Shown here in pieces: positions 17,335 through 27,463 of a stretch of 33,169 nt of DNA. The stretch is from Chara braunii (Eukaryota; Streptophyta; Charophyceae; Charales; Characeae). The notes under the pieces were generated by a model, which did not search any database, had not been told where the DNA came from, and saw nothing but the letters and a program-made list of their open reading frames with translations. The stretch lies in the NCBI GenBank assembly GCA_003427395.1, contig BFEA01000039.1, positions 4,206,357-4,239,525 of the forward strand, given 5' to 3'. How positions within the stretch are numbered: the first letter of the stretch is position 1; each line of letters begins with the position of its first letter. A program made the translations under genes and the position numbers.

Positions 17335-18117
17335 CCGTCACAGACGCACCCCGACACAAGTTGTCCCGCGCTGGATGATTGGGTTGCACACATGACGTCG
17401 ATCATGAAGACCACGCATGAGCACATAGTGGTTTCTCAAACTCGCATGGCCGCACGTGCGAACCGATCGAGAATGGATTATTCATTCAAAGTCGGTGATG
17501 ACGTGCTTATCGATGCCCGCCATTTACAGCTCAAGGCGGACAAGCTTCGCAAGTTTCGACGTTGCTTCTTTGGCCAATACCACATTCTTCAGACCGTCGG
17601 TTCTCATACGGCTTCTAGTCTGGTCAGCTTCCGTGTGAAGTTGTCCGAGTACCTACACCAGGCTCGTGTGCACGATGTCTACCACGTCTGGTTACTCCGT
17701 CCCTACCGCATACCGTCTGAGTGTTTCGTTGGACGACCATACGAGCGCCCTCCATCCATCATGGTGGATAGCCACAAGGAGTTCCTCGTTTCAGACATCA
17801 TTGGTCGCCGAGTCACTAACGACAACCCTCCTCACGTCAAGTATCTCGTACGTTCGAAGGGTTACCCTGATGAGGAAGCTATTTGGGAGCCCCTCGAGCA
17901 CTTGCAACACGCTCGCATGTTGGTGTGTGCCTATGACCGTGCTCGTCGTGCTGGGTTGACTGCTCCTCCTCAGCCCATTGACCCTCTTCCTTCTCCCTCG
18001 GCTGAGGAGACTGCTGAAGTCGAGCCTGCTTCATCTGAGGTAGACCTTCAGCAGCAGCCGGATGTTTCTGAGCGTCCACATCGCACTCGTCGTCGTCCCG
18101 CTCGATACGACGATTGA
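17335..18117 (+). pseudogene. Integrase C-terminus with chromodomain
   Basis: The frame continues in phase with the integrase after a TGA. It shows YSFKVGDDVLIDARHL and an SH3-like segment (GQYHILQTV, VHDVYHVWLLRPY). From about 17776 to 17940 follows a chromodomain: EFLVSDIIGRR, VKYLVRSKGYPDEEAIWEPL, HARMLVCAYD. The aromatic and Trp-Glu-Pro positions typical of chromovirus chromodomains are kept. A Pro/Glu-rich tail ends at TGA 18115-18117. The chromodomain assigns the element to the chromovirus lineage, in which it is thought to guide integration to marked chromatin. Confidence 0.88.
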
Positions 18118-19837
18118 CTCTGACTTATCTTCCCACGTCTTTGACTTCTGTATACTCCATCCACTCTAATTTTGCCACTTCAGCTCGTCGACGCTGCGGC
18201 TCTTCCTCGACAGCATTCCGGACTTCTCATCATGGACGTCATCGGTAGCTTCATGGACTTCGTCACGATCAGCTCTGCCCACTTCAGACTTCGTCACTCT
18301 CTTACCACTTTACCCTGTACAGTACCCTAGTTGTGTCGCCTGATGGTCCCCCCTAATCGGGTTCCTCTAAGTTGGACTCTCCCTTGGTATACGCATAGGC
18401 ATCGAGATCATAGCGTTGCCCTGGCTTCCCAGCTTACGGATCCGGCTCCGACTTCCCCCACCTTAGGAGTCATTTGCATGATTCCCTTACCCATCACTTT
18501 TTTTACCCTCTGCGTCCCTCGCGCCCTAGTTAGGCATCCTTGCATGCTTCATCTAGGTGCGCCCAGTATATCAGGTTCCCTTGTTCCCTTGCATGGTCGA
18601 CCCTCCATAGCGGTTACCCCTTTAGTCGAGCATTACCTGCCCTGATGGTCTATCTGTTAGGGTCATTAGTTATGTTCGCTCCCAGTTCCCTACCCTCATT
18701 GAGCCTGATGACATGTGTCTCCCTGTCATTAAGTGTGGATGCCCTTAGGAATTCATCGACCCCTAGGCTGCATTCGTCACCCTCAGAGACCATCCCACCC
18801 TGTAGTTTGCGACACACCCCTCCTATGACATATGGTTGTCTTGTTATTGTCTCGTTGCTCTCGGACTAAGGCCTCTGCCTTTGACATTTCTAGGATTTAG
18901 TTGTTTTTGTTTTTGCTGTTCTTTGTGATACCTGACCCGCGGTGGTACCAGCCAACTCACATAGCCTGTAGGCAAGGTGGTTCGGACGATGTGGCCCTTG
19001 CGCAGTCAGGCTTGCAGTAAACCCCAACAGCTACAGCCAACCAAAAATGCTAGAAGCTACAATTAGCGAAGCACCACTTCCTCTTTGAATAAAATATCAA
19101 TCTGTCCTTCTTTGCGGTGTCTGAGTTCACAGATCAGGAACAATTGTGCATCTTTGTAGGAACTTTTCACGTAAGTTGTAGTTAAACCATACAGGGCGGC
19201 TTACCACTAGTAGGAGGTAGGTTAACTCGCCATTTTTTCTCCTACCGCTCTTTCTTCTCTCTTGTTCTCCTTACTCCTATTCTCTGAGTGTTTCCGCACT
19301 TCCCCTCACCTATCTCCTCTCTCTCATCCTCTACTTCTCTTTACCTGATCTCATTGCAAATTCGAGATTGTCTAAGTTCATAAAAACTTTATTCTGTACC
19401 TTTTTTTTTTTTAACCAAACCAATCTTAGCAGCTTATAAGTATGGGGAGTGAGAAGGAATCCTTCCGCAAGAACATAGAAAGACAGTATTGCCAATAGTT
19501 GCTCCCTCCGGAGTGCTCGATGGCCGACTTACCAGATACATATCTCCTAATACAACGAACAAAAGTACAATCTTAAACCACTAGTACCCGGTCTTAGCCT
19601 TGCAGCAGAATAACTTGTCACCACAAGAAGTAAAAGGCGGGCTCGGGGAAGGGTCGGAGCATCAGAAGGTTTTCGAACTTTTGGGCCCATATCAAATCCG
19701 CACGTCCCAAAAAGCAAAACAAGCTTTGGCTGTGATTGCAGTTGGATACGTTTTTTGCAGTGCTCCATGTGAGTCTGCCCTCAGTGAGGGCACTTAGGCA
19801 GAACGAAGAACACGGGGAGCACAACTGTCAGACAAAA
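18118..19837. other. Downstream of the gypsy element; no recognised gene
   Basis: Probable 3' untranslated region at first, then unassigned sequence. I looked for a copy of the LTR at 9045-9374 and did not see one; only the 11-base word GGTACCAGCCA is shared (about 18943), which is too little. ORFs at 18331-18645 and 18540-18869 have no recognisable content. A pyrimidine-rich stretch lies at 19230-19350. Confidence 0.5.
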
Positions 19838-20832
19838 NNNNNNNNNNNNNNNNNNNNNNNNNNNNNNNNNNNNNNNNNNNNNNNNNNNNNNNNNNNNNNN
19901 NNNNNNNNNNNNNNNNNNNNNNNNNNNNNNNNNNNNNNNNNNNNNNNNNNNNNNNNNNNNNNNNNNNNNNNNNNNNNNNNNNNNNNNNNNNNNNNNNNNN
20001 NNNNNNNNNNNNNNNNNNNNNNNNNNNNNNNNNNNNNNNNNNNNNNNNNNNNNNNNNNNNNNNNNNNNNNNNNNNNNNNNNNNNNNNNNNNNNNNNNNNN
20101 NNNNNNNNNNNNNNNNNNNNNNNNNNNNNNNNNNNNNNNNNNNNNNNNNNNNNNNNNNNNNNNNNNNNNNNNNNNNNNNNNNNNNNNNNNNNNNNNNNNN
20201 NNNNNNNNNNNNNNNNNNNNNNNNNNNNNNNNNNNNNNNNNNNNNNNNNNNNNNNNNNNNNNNNNNNNNNNNNNNNNNNNNNNNNNNNNNNNNNNNNNNN
20301 NNNNNNNNNNNNNNNNNNNNNNNNNNNNNNNNNNNNNNNNNNNNNNNNNNNNNNNNNNNNNNNNNNNNNNNNNNNNNNNNNNNNNNNNNNNNNNNNNNNN
20401 NNNNNNNNNNNNNNNNNNNNNNNNNNNNNNNNNNNNNNNNNNNNNNNNNNNNNNNNNNNNNNNNNNNNNNNNNNNNNNNNNNNNNNNNNNNNNNNNNNNN
20501 NNNNNNNNNNNNNNNNNNNNNNNNNNNNNNNNNNNNNNNNNNNNNNNNNNNNNNNNNNNNNNNNNNNNNNNNNNNNNNNNNNNNNNNNNNNNNNNNNNNN
20601 NNNNNNNNNNNNNNNNNNNNNNNNNNNNNNNNNNNNNNNNNNNNNNNNNNNNNNNNNNNNNNNNNNNNNNNNNNNNNNNNNNNNNNNNNNNNNNNNNNNN
20701 NNNNNNNNNNNNNNNNNNNNNNNNNNNNNNNNNNNNNNNNNNNNNNNNNNNNNNNNNNNNNNNNNNNNNNNNNNNNNNNNNNNNNNNNNNNNNNNNNNNN
20801 NNNNNNNNNNNNNNNNNNNNNNNNNNNNNNNN
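19838..20832. other. Assembly gap (995 N)
   Basis: Unbroken N run bordered on the right by a CT microsatellite, which probably caused the break. Long ORFs reported across it are meaningless. Confidence 0.99.

Positions 20833-20920
<88 letters not shown>
20833..20920. repeat. (CT)n microsatellite at the gap edge
   Basis: At least 44 CT units; its true left boundary is hidden in the gap. Confidence 0.95.
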
Positions 20921-20923
<3 letters not shown>

Positions 20924-23214
20924 GTGCGATCTAGAGCAAGCAGTCCCACTGCAGGGGAAACCACCTTGGAGTCGACAAAAATGCTCGTGGCCTGTGAGTA
21001 CGAGCAATACTCCGCACAGCAGCACCTAGATCCCTGTAACGGCCACAAAGTACAAAGTAAGATGAGCTCGACTAGAAACGAGGTGGACTGCCTCAGAGGT
21101 TGATACTACTGTTGGAATGTTGATGATGGACGCCTTGGTAGGAACGATCATGACTTAAAAAGCGTGCATCACTACGAAGATGTTCTCCACAAGTGGTGGC
21201 TCAACCATCTGTTATTGAGTGCGCACTATGAGAATGAATTTGCCGCTAGCTCCTGGACTGATACAAGCCAAAGGATTGCCCCCTATTGCGCCCGTTAATT
21301 TGGGCAAAACGAGAATAAATCTTACGCTATGATATCTCTGAATGCATCGCCTTGTGAACGCAAGGACCTCCCACAGCGCTGCACCGTCATGATCAAGGTC
21401 TTGAAGGTAGACACGATCATGAAGGCCGTAGTGATGAAGACATGATGACGCAGAGTCGCACCATGATGAAGAGGAAGAGCGTCGATTCCATTGAAGACAA
21501 AGCTTGCGCACAGTGATCAGTTCGCTATGGGCTCTGAGTAGCGGCGATATGACAAAAGTATAGTAGCATCGTTCTTCCACCTATCTTCCCCCTGTAAGCA
21601 GCTCCAGCCCTTCGCATCACCAACCTACTTCCCGACACAGAATTCCAGATTTGCCATTAGATTCGTTATGTCGGATTACCTCCGTTTTCTGAGTCTTCTT
21701 CTTCGTCAACCCCCTACCTTTCCCTTTCTGCATCCTCTTCCTCGTCTAGCTAACGTTGCGCAGTAGCTTGACAACATACGACTTCGAAAACTCACTGTAC
21801 CAACAACGAACTCTAAATAGTACTCCTAACACGTCCTCCCTAGCGTGTTGACTTTGGGTAGTAGAGCCTCAAATTTCAAAGTGTGCACCTCGCGCTTTTT
21901 CTCGACAATGTGCCTTTCTTTTTGCCGAGGGACCCGTCACTAAGTGCGATCCTACCGGCAGGGCCTGACGCCAAACTTCGTAAGTGAAGCCCCGCCAGTC
22001 ACCCGATCCAAAGATACTGATCTTCTCTATATCATTCAAATTTAAATGGATGTCCCGAAGGACCAGGCTTGTTGACACTCATTGGACTGATTGGTCCGAG
22101 GTAATTCAGAATTGTACGACTTCATGCTTCTATTTGTAGTGGAGTTTGAACTTAGGTCTGTATTTCAACAGCTAACGGGGGAACCATTGGAACCTCATCC
22201 TCGGTCCTACCGCTCGGGACCTCGAACGAGACCCCAAACAAAACCGAAGGGAATAGTCCCGCTAGACCCTCAACCCTTCAGCTTCCTTCAAAGTTGCTCC
22301 AACGCTCGCTCGCTACCGGCTGGTCTTGATGCCCGAATCTTCTTCCAGAAATTCCAATGTCATAACCAATAGCGCTAGGCCCAAGTCCGAGTGTAGGAGG
22401 CCCAGACTTGGTTATAAAGTCATTTAATTCAGACCTAGGCCTGTCGGACTGTTCTAAAGGTCATACTTAGGCACACCGACCATTTCTAGGGCTCCCATGT
22501 ACCAGCCCTTGCTGCATGACGGGGTCAGTTTTACCCGTGGCTACCGTGTATGCGACACAATCGCACTGTTACATAAAACTTTAACTTTCACAATATGTTA
22601 CCTTCCAAAAGGTCGTACTTTTATTACCTAAGTCTCGGGGAAAACACCGACTTCCATTTATCCCACCTCTTACTTACTCCAACCCTTTCTAGTGCCACCT
22701 GCGGCTTCTACCTGTTGACCAATAACATTGTTGGCCTAGGAAGTCAAACACTTTGTACCTCACTGATTCTAATGTCGTCGCAGGTAAGTCAAATGGATCC
22801 GATGACTGAATCTTAGCCCCAATCACCAAATGCCGGTCTCGAACACGAACGGGCTCTGCTTGCTCTACTGCAATCACCTCACAACCCTTTTCTAGTTCAC
22901 ACTACTAGGTGCGGGCGCCACTCTCATAAATATGATCAGATGTCCACTTAAAAACCCATATGTGCCCCCGAAGTGTACGCCCACGCACTCTCTAATCAGA
23001 TAAGATGTACGTGTCATTCCCAACTCCGGAGAGTTGGTTGTGGTCACACAAAAATGAGACACTTTCTCGAATATCATAAAAAACGTACCTTCGGCGAGAT
23101 GCAAAAATATGCACAAATACCCTTGTAAGGGTATTCGGGCCGACACCGGTTCCTTCAAGAAAAAAAAGAAGCTGATATTAATGTTGATTTTTTCTCTTCC
23201 ACGTGGCGGTACCC
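20921..23214. other. Unassigned sequence; no recognised gene
   Basis: Short ORFs on both strands (for example 21212-21580 minus, 21869-22078 minus, 22091-22372 plus, 22689-22877 minus, 22892-23158 minus) show no domain that I recognise. The part nearest 23.2 kb could be the decayed 3' region of the adjacent minus-strand LINE, which would explain its weakly protein-like minus frames, but I cannot show it. Confidence 0.5.
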
Positions 23215-23574
23215 TTGCAGTTTGGTACGCAGAGCCTCAGTTGAAAACCATTGTCTTGTAATGGGGTCCTATATGTCTCTAATGAGTAGAATGCCTGTCC
23301 GGATCCATCCGTCACTAAATGCGCCAACTTCCCTGTTAACCCTGAACCGACAATTATTCCGATTCACAATGAAAGGGTTATCAAGCAGGGGTTGGTTTAA
23401 CACTTCCTCCGTTGTAACTGCGTCCAACCACGTGTTTGGCTTGACCTTTCCATTCTCTGATTACATTCGTCGAAATTTTAGATCGAATTTTTGTTGCTAG
23501 ATAGGAGTCTAATTGGCGGCATAACTAGACATCCTCCTCTAGGTCAAACCCCTATTATGAAGACAAGATGTGCT

Positions 23575-23930
23575 CCCTCATCTAAATCCAATGTTCCCCC
23601 CCTCGTAGTTAACCGCTTTAACGATCCAACTAGACAACAACAAATAGTTTCGTCTAAGAAGGTCGTTTATCCCTAAGCCGCCTTCTTTCCTTGGCTGCGA
23701 AATAATTTCTAATACGACTTTTGAGATAAAACCTTCATCCGCTTTCGCTCTTGGTTTCCAACTAAATTTTATTGACAGTCTTCTCGTTAGGACACAAAAT
23801 GAGGTACTCAGCAGGCGGACAGGGCCCATAAAGCTCAACAAGGATAACAGGGAGGTGTTGATTGCTAACACCCATTTGAAAATAGACAAATGTGGTGCAG
23901 GGATCCAAAATTTGATATTTGATACCATTC
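23575..23930 (-). pseudogene. LINE ORF2, region after the RT thumb
   Basis: SIKFSWKPRAKADEGFISKV and KEGGLGINDLLRRNYLLLSS match FIWKPGSQTNKGFISKV and KEGGLAL of the LINE at 30.8-30.9 kb, and EGYITEVAW of the fragment at 8.7 kb. The reading frame is open over 116 codons here. Confidence 0.75.
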
Positions 23931-24059
23931 TGTTTTGCAGAATATCCTCTTAGGAGTCTTGGCAAGGTTCTAGGGCAATCATGACCCCCTAAAAACACTC
24001 AATCTCTCTTTTATTTTTACGTCTCATACCCCAAACAACCGCAACAATCATAGAATGAG

Positions 24060-24957
24060 TAAAAACTACACTGACTTCAGCCAATTAACGATGGTCACTG
24101 AATAGGGAGTACTCATCTAGCATGTTCTTTAAATCTTCCAACGCTGCGGGGTCATTTTCGCAGATGGCAAAGAGGTCGTTGGCCAGCGTCTTTACCTTAA
24201 ACTCTCCTTTCCTCAGGGCTAGGACGGTGTCTGATATTACACATGATTACCTCTAGTTGGAGCACAAATAACAGTGGTGCCAACGGTTATCCATGTCTTA
24301 GTGAACGAGACAAACGAAACGAGTCCGATAGGAAGCCATTAACCATCACCGCCGTCGTGGAGTGAGTGTATAGAACCACTACCCATTTACAAAAATTATC
24401 CCCCAAACCCATATGACATAGAGTGGTCAGGACGAAACTCTTGTTTACTCGTAGGCCTTCTCTATGTCTAATAATAGCACCGTGAGTGACCTCCCCTCCT
24501 TTTCCACGATTTTCAAAGCTTTTATTGCAGTGACAATATTGTCGAAAATTAAACGTCCTTTTACAAAGGTTGCTTGATCTTGTCCCAATAATCCCGACAT
24601 ATATCTAACTAACCTTTTAGCTAAAGTCTTTGCAAGGATCTTATAAGAGAAATTTAAACTAGAAATAGGTCCCAAATTTATCCCTCCCCTCTTCTTATAT
24701 AACAGGGTAATTACTCCATGACACATGCGTGCAGATAGGTTACCGCCCCTCAACACATTATTGTACATATCCAACAAAACATCTCTCACGTCGGTCCACA
24801 CAGATTTATAGAATTTCACAGACATACCATCGAATTTAGGTGTTCTCTCTTTGGCCATCGCTTTGAGTGTCTGTCTAAGTTCCACATCTGAAATGAGGCG
24901 GTCTAAGTCCAGCCGACCTCCGCTGAGTAAGGCAGCCGCACTTTTACCATCTCTCAA
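24060..24957 (-). pseudogene. LINE reverse transcriptase, catalytic part, with altered active site
   Basis: Blocks in order are AMAKERTPKFDGMSVKFY, VITLLYKKRGG, ISSLNFSYKILAKTLAKRL, LGQDQATFVKGRLIFDN and VLLLDIEKAYE (first catalytic Asp, about 24460). After a frameshift come SFVLTTLCHMG, SLRHG, a stop, PLAPLLFVLQLEV and KVKTLANDLFAIC. The last motif corresponds to LADD in the LINE at 28-33 kb. Here the first Asp codon has become Asn (AAC on the minus strand, 24180-24178), so the site is dead even apart from the frame breaks. Confidence 0.82.
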
Positions 24958-25544
24958 AGGTCCATCAGTTGGGTCTGTCCTGAGTAAATTTCCATGGCAC
25001 TTCGTCTTGTAGTGAGTATGTCGCAGAAGTAGTGTTCAACATAGATGCACATCTCCCTTAAGGTCTTAGCCACTAGAGCTTGCTGGTCGAATGGGTGCTG
25101 TATCGTTTTCATCTCTTTATGGTAAAACCTGGGTAGTAGTCGCTGTAACGTGTTCTTCGTCATACGACCACCCGTTTGTATGCCCTTTACAACAATAATT
25201 TCCTTCCACCTTTCTGACTTGGCCTGCTGAAGGTCGTCCCACCTCTGCATACGTTAGACACTCTCTTCGCTCCACCATTGTGCTTCTACTGATCTCGGGG
25301 GAAGAGCAGCTAGCACGTTTTCTGCGTTTGTCACTGCTTTGCTTACTGCTGCCTCTTCCTTGTTATCATGTAGTGCCAAGATCTGTGATAATATGTTAAG
25401 CATATTTGAAATAAAATAAATACACGCGTCCCACCACTCCATAGTAGAGGGGAATAAATGCCTCTTCCCGGACCATCAATCGTGGCGTCATTCAATCTGA
25501 AAAATCCTTTCCCTCTCTTTAGGCCTTCGCCCCACAAGAATTTC

Positions 25545-25985
25545 AAAATAATAGGGTTGTGGTCGGAGAGGGGTCTGGGTATATAGACGCGTCCAAGGTA
25601 TTAATTCAGGTTGTCTGACTAATTAAGAAATAGTCCAGTCGCCGAGCAAAAACACGTCGACCAGACCGCAGTTGAGATGACAACCAGGTATACCCATGAT
25701 TAGTAGGGTTGGTTAATCTGTATGGGTTAGAGAGTTCCATTTCTGTGATGATCTCCAAAATTGCATCTAAATCCTTCCCTATGCTACCTGAGCTGAACAA
25801 CGGATTAGCATCATCCAACGCCACGTTCCAATCCCCAGTAATAATTACATTCTTTAAGTCTGGTAGGACGTCCACTTCAGAAATTCCACCCTCTTCGATC
25901 TCTCTGCAGGTGCATAAATTGTGACAACCGCTCATTCCTCCCCGACTGATAAGAATTTAATCCATGCCCACTTACCTGTCGGAGT
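25545..25985 (-). pseudogene. LINE endonuclease domain (APE type), broken
   Basis: In minus-strand order: WAWIKFLSVGEE, then a stop, VVTIYAPAERSKR, VIITGDWNVALDD (GDWN at 25836-25825), HGYTWLSSQLRSGRRVFARR followed by LDYFLIS, and SDHNPI (25567-25550). These are hallmark blocks of APE-like LINE endonucleases, including the metal- and nucleophile-activating Asp and the terminal Asp-His pair. At least one stop and two frameshifts separate them. The first catalytic blocks (upstream Asn and Glu) are missing. The domain would nick the target DNA to prime reverse transcription. Confidence 0.82.
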
Positions 25986-26000
25986 GGAGAGTGCTCTCAT

Positions 26001-26112
26001 TTTCGGGACCTTTGTGGAAAACAAGTTCTTGGCGAGTGCAGTACTTCACGAGTGGAGATCAGGCAAACAAAATTATTTAACTTTTCTGTAGAAGAAATAT
26101 AGTGACGAGTAA
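26001..26112 (+). repeat. Left portion of repeat R1 (interrupted copy)
   Basis: Similar to 28013-28129 over about 112 bases (CGGGACCT, ACTTCACGAGT, ATCAGGCA, AGAAATATAGTG, CGAGTAA). It is cut at the TAA (26110-26112) by a 1,014-bp insertion. The continuation resumes at 27127. Confidence 0.75.
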
Positions 26113-26204
26113 GGGTCTCGCTCCACTACTGTCCACTGTACAAAATTGTGGAGAGTTCGTGGACAACTATGGGAGTGTACAAAAATCGTGGAAACTCGGC
26201 ATCG

Positions 26205-26344
26205 CTCCACTTGTTGTACACTATACAACACCCGAATTTGTGAGTTCTCTACGAGACATGGGCGCATAACTCCTCTCCATGTGTTGTACACTGTACAACA
26301 CCCGAATTTGTGAGTTCCCTACGAGACACAGACACAACACTCCT
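26205..26344 (+). repeat. 70-bp tandem repeat with palindromes inside MITE A
   Basis: Units at 26205-26274 and 26275-26344 share GTTGTACACT, ACAACACCCGAATTTGTGAG and CTACGAGACA; a more diverged relative precedes them at about 26121-26204. The second unit contains a perfect palindrome, GTGTTGTACA around a single C, at 26281-26301. Confidence 0.85.
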
Positions 26345-26543
26345 AGACACAACCTCGATAGCATTTTGTACGCCCAGACTCCAAACTCGCTGTCCAAAAA
26401 GGCGGAGGGTCCGTGGGTTCCTACGAGGACCGTCCACGCAAGTACTTGTGCAGGCTGGGAGAAATACAAAAATGGACAGTCAATTTTCCACGGTATTTCT
26501 GAGAAGTGTCCAAGCCATTTTGCAGGCCGATAATGGACAGTAA

Positions 26544-27066
26544 GGGGCTCGCCACACAGGCTTTCGAAACGAGCAAAATCAACGTCGTGTCTTCACCACA
26601 CAGCCTTTTGAAACAAGTCCTTTCGAAAAAGTTTTGAAAGGTGTAAGATTGGTCGGCGTCGAAAGTCATTTTGAAGAGATGAGATCCTTCCGCCTATCAT
26701 GAGCGTTTCCTCGAAAGACCTCGAGTGGTCTTGTGAAAAGGCCCACTCGAAACGGTCGATTGTAAAAAAAAAGAATAAAAAGAAAAAGGGGCAATTACTA
26801 GGGCCTGGCTCCACTACTCTCTACATGCACAAAAGACAAAAATTATGGTGGTGTATCATTCCATGTTCTAGCCAAAGATTCGCACTCTCGTTTTACATGC
26901 GTCCAGAGCAGTGGAGACAGACCCTAATGTGGATATATAGAAAGGCCTCGGTGTATCGGAAGTCTGTGTGGCGAGGGGGGGGGTTCCTTTCGACGAGCAG
27001 CCTTTCAAAATGAGTCTGACACCTTTCGGAAAATGCCTTCATTCGAAAGGCTGTGTGGCAAGCCCC
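26544..27066. mobile_element. PIF/Harbinger-like MITE B, 523 bp, nested in MITE A
   Basis: The left end is GGGGCTCGCCACACAGGCTT, then TCGAA. The right end, in reverse complement, is GGGGCTTGCCACACAGCCTT, then TCGAA. TAA flanks both (26541-26543 and 27067-27069). Further internal copies of the end motif CCACACAG occur at about 26595 and, inverted, near 26963-26976. A lone end similar to MITE A (GGGCCTGGCTCCACTACTCT) is at about 26801. These suggest repeated nested insertions. A GGGGGGGGG run at 26977-26985 sits beside one of the inverted ends. Confidence 0.78.
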
Positions 27067-27126
27067 TAAGTGGAGAGACGTCCCACTGTCCATTTTCGTA
27101 CACTGCACAGTAGTGGAGCAAGGCCC

Positions 27127-27216
27127 TAAGTGCATCCAGGCCTCCAGTTCGACACTATTCAAGTTTTTTGTTCTCTCCACACATCTGCCATGGCGAGTCA
27201 TGCAACTAGGCCCTTA
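27127..27216 (+). repeat. Right portion of repeat R1
   Basis: From the TAA at 27127 it follows 28127 onward (AAGTGCA, CCA, GGCCTCCA, GACAC, ATTC, CTCTCCAC, CATC, GCCA). It ends GGCGAGTCATGCAACTAGGC then CCTTA, which looks like an element end followed by TTA. Confidence 0.72.
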
Positions 27217-27463
27217 GGGCCTCACTGTCAAAACCAAACGAGGAGAGAACGAATGCATCTTTCTGCAAAAAGTGGTAAGATGCATCCGTTGCTATTTATA
27301 GCCACCTATCTATCCTGCCCTTCTCTGAAGGATTATGCGTTCTCTCTTTTTTCGTTTCTACAGTGGTGTGGCAAGGACCTTAATGGCACTCTGTGAACAT
27401 TTCGGTACCCCGCTCCTTCATCCGCGGGCCCTCACCAAAACTTCGAACCGAATCCGGCGCTCA

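Larger units (their letters stand above)
11653..18117 (+). mobile_element. Ty3/gypsy retrotransposon of chromovirus type, internal region (decayed)
   Basis: The order gag, protease, reverse transcriptase, RNase H, integrase, chromodomain is that of Ty3/gypsy chromoviruses. The coding region is broken by frameshifts (near 12650, 13100, 14090, 14440, 14895 and 17135), in-frame stops (16193-16195, 17003-17005, about 17067-17072, 17332-17334) and a 372-bp MITE at 15172-15543. An LTR and PBS of plus orientation lie 2.3 kb upstream (9045-9387) and could be its 5' end, with an unusually long leader; I find no matching 3' LTR in the sequence before the gap. Individual domains are listed separately. 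Confidence 0.85.
23215..25985 (-). mobile_element. Decayed LINE (non-LTR retrotransposon), ORF2 with endonuclease and RT
   Basis: Read on the minus strand, this is one ORF2 broken by many stops and frameshifts: apurinic-type endonuclease (25985-25545), linker (25545-24960), reverse transcriptase (24957-24060), thumb and downstream region (23930-23575) and a C-terminal segment reading PFIVNRNNCRFRV and GILLIRDI near 23400-23270. Many blocks match the LINE at 28350-33024, so both belong to one clade. The upstream end abuts MITE sequence at about 25996. No ORF1 is present, consistent with 5' truncation or later loss. Confidence 0.8.
26113..27126. mobile_element. PIF/Harbinger-like MITE A, 1,014 bp, TAA target duplication
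   Basis: The left end is GGGTCTCGCTCCACTACTGT, then CCACTGTAC. The right end, in reverse complement, is GGGCCTTGCTCCACTACTGT, then GCAGTGTAC. Both ends are flanked by TAA (26110-26112 and 27127-27129). The flanks join to match the uninterrupted repeat at 28013-28190, which serves as an empty site. There is no transposase. Ends of the GGG-x-CT type with a 3-bp TAA duplication are typical of PIF/Harbinger (Tourist) MITEs. A second MITE lies inside (26544-27066), so the original element was about 490 bp. Confidence 0.82.

Noticed and set aside
18331-18869. Two ORFs of about 105 codons after the gypsy element
   Set aside because: No recognisable content; likely untranslated or unrelated DNA. I considered an env-like ORF and saw no signal peptide or transmembrane pattern to support it.
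18935-19060. Possible 3' LTR sharing GGTACCAGCCA with 9116
   Set aside because: Only 11 bases are shared and the flanking sequence does not align with the LTR at 9045-9374.
19736-21103. Very long ORFs on both strands
   Set aside because: Almost all codons are N from the assembly gap.
23222-23500. Plus-strand ORF of 92 codons
   Set aside because: It is the antisense shadow of the minus-strand LINE C-terminal segment.
26205-26344. CRISPR-like repeat array
   Set aside because: Units are directly adjacent without spacers, lie in a MITE and the genome is eukaryotic.
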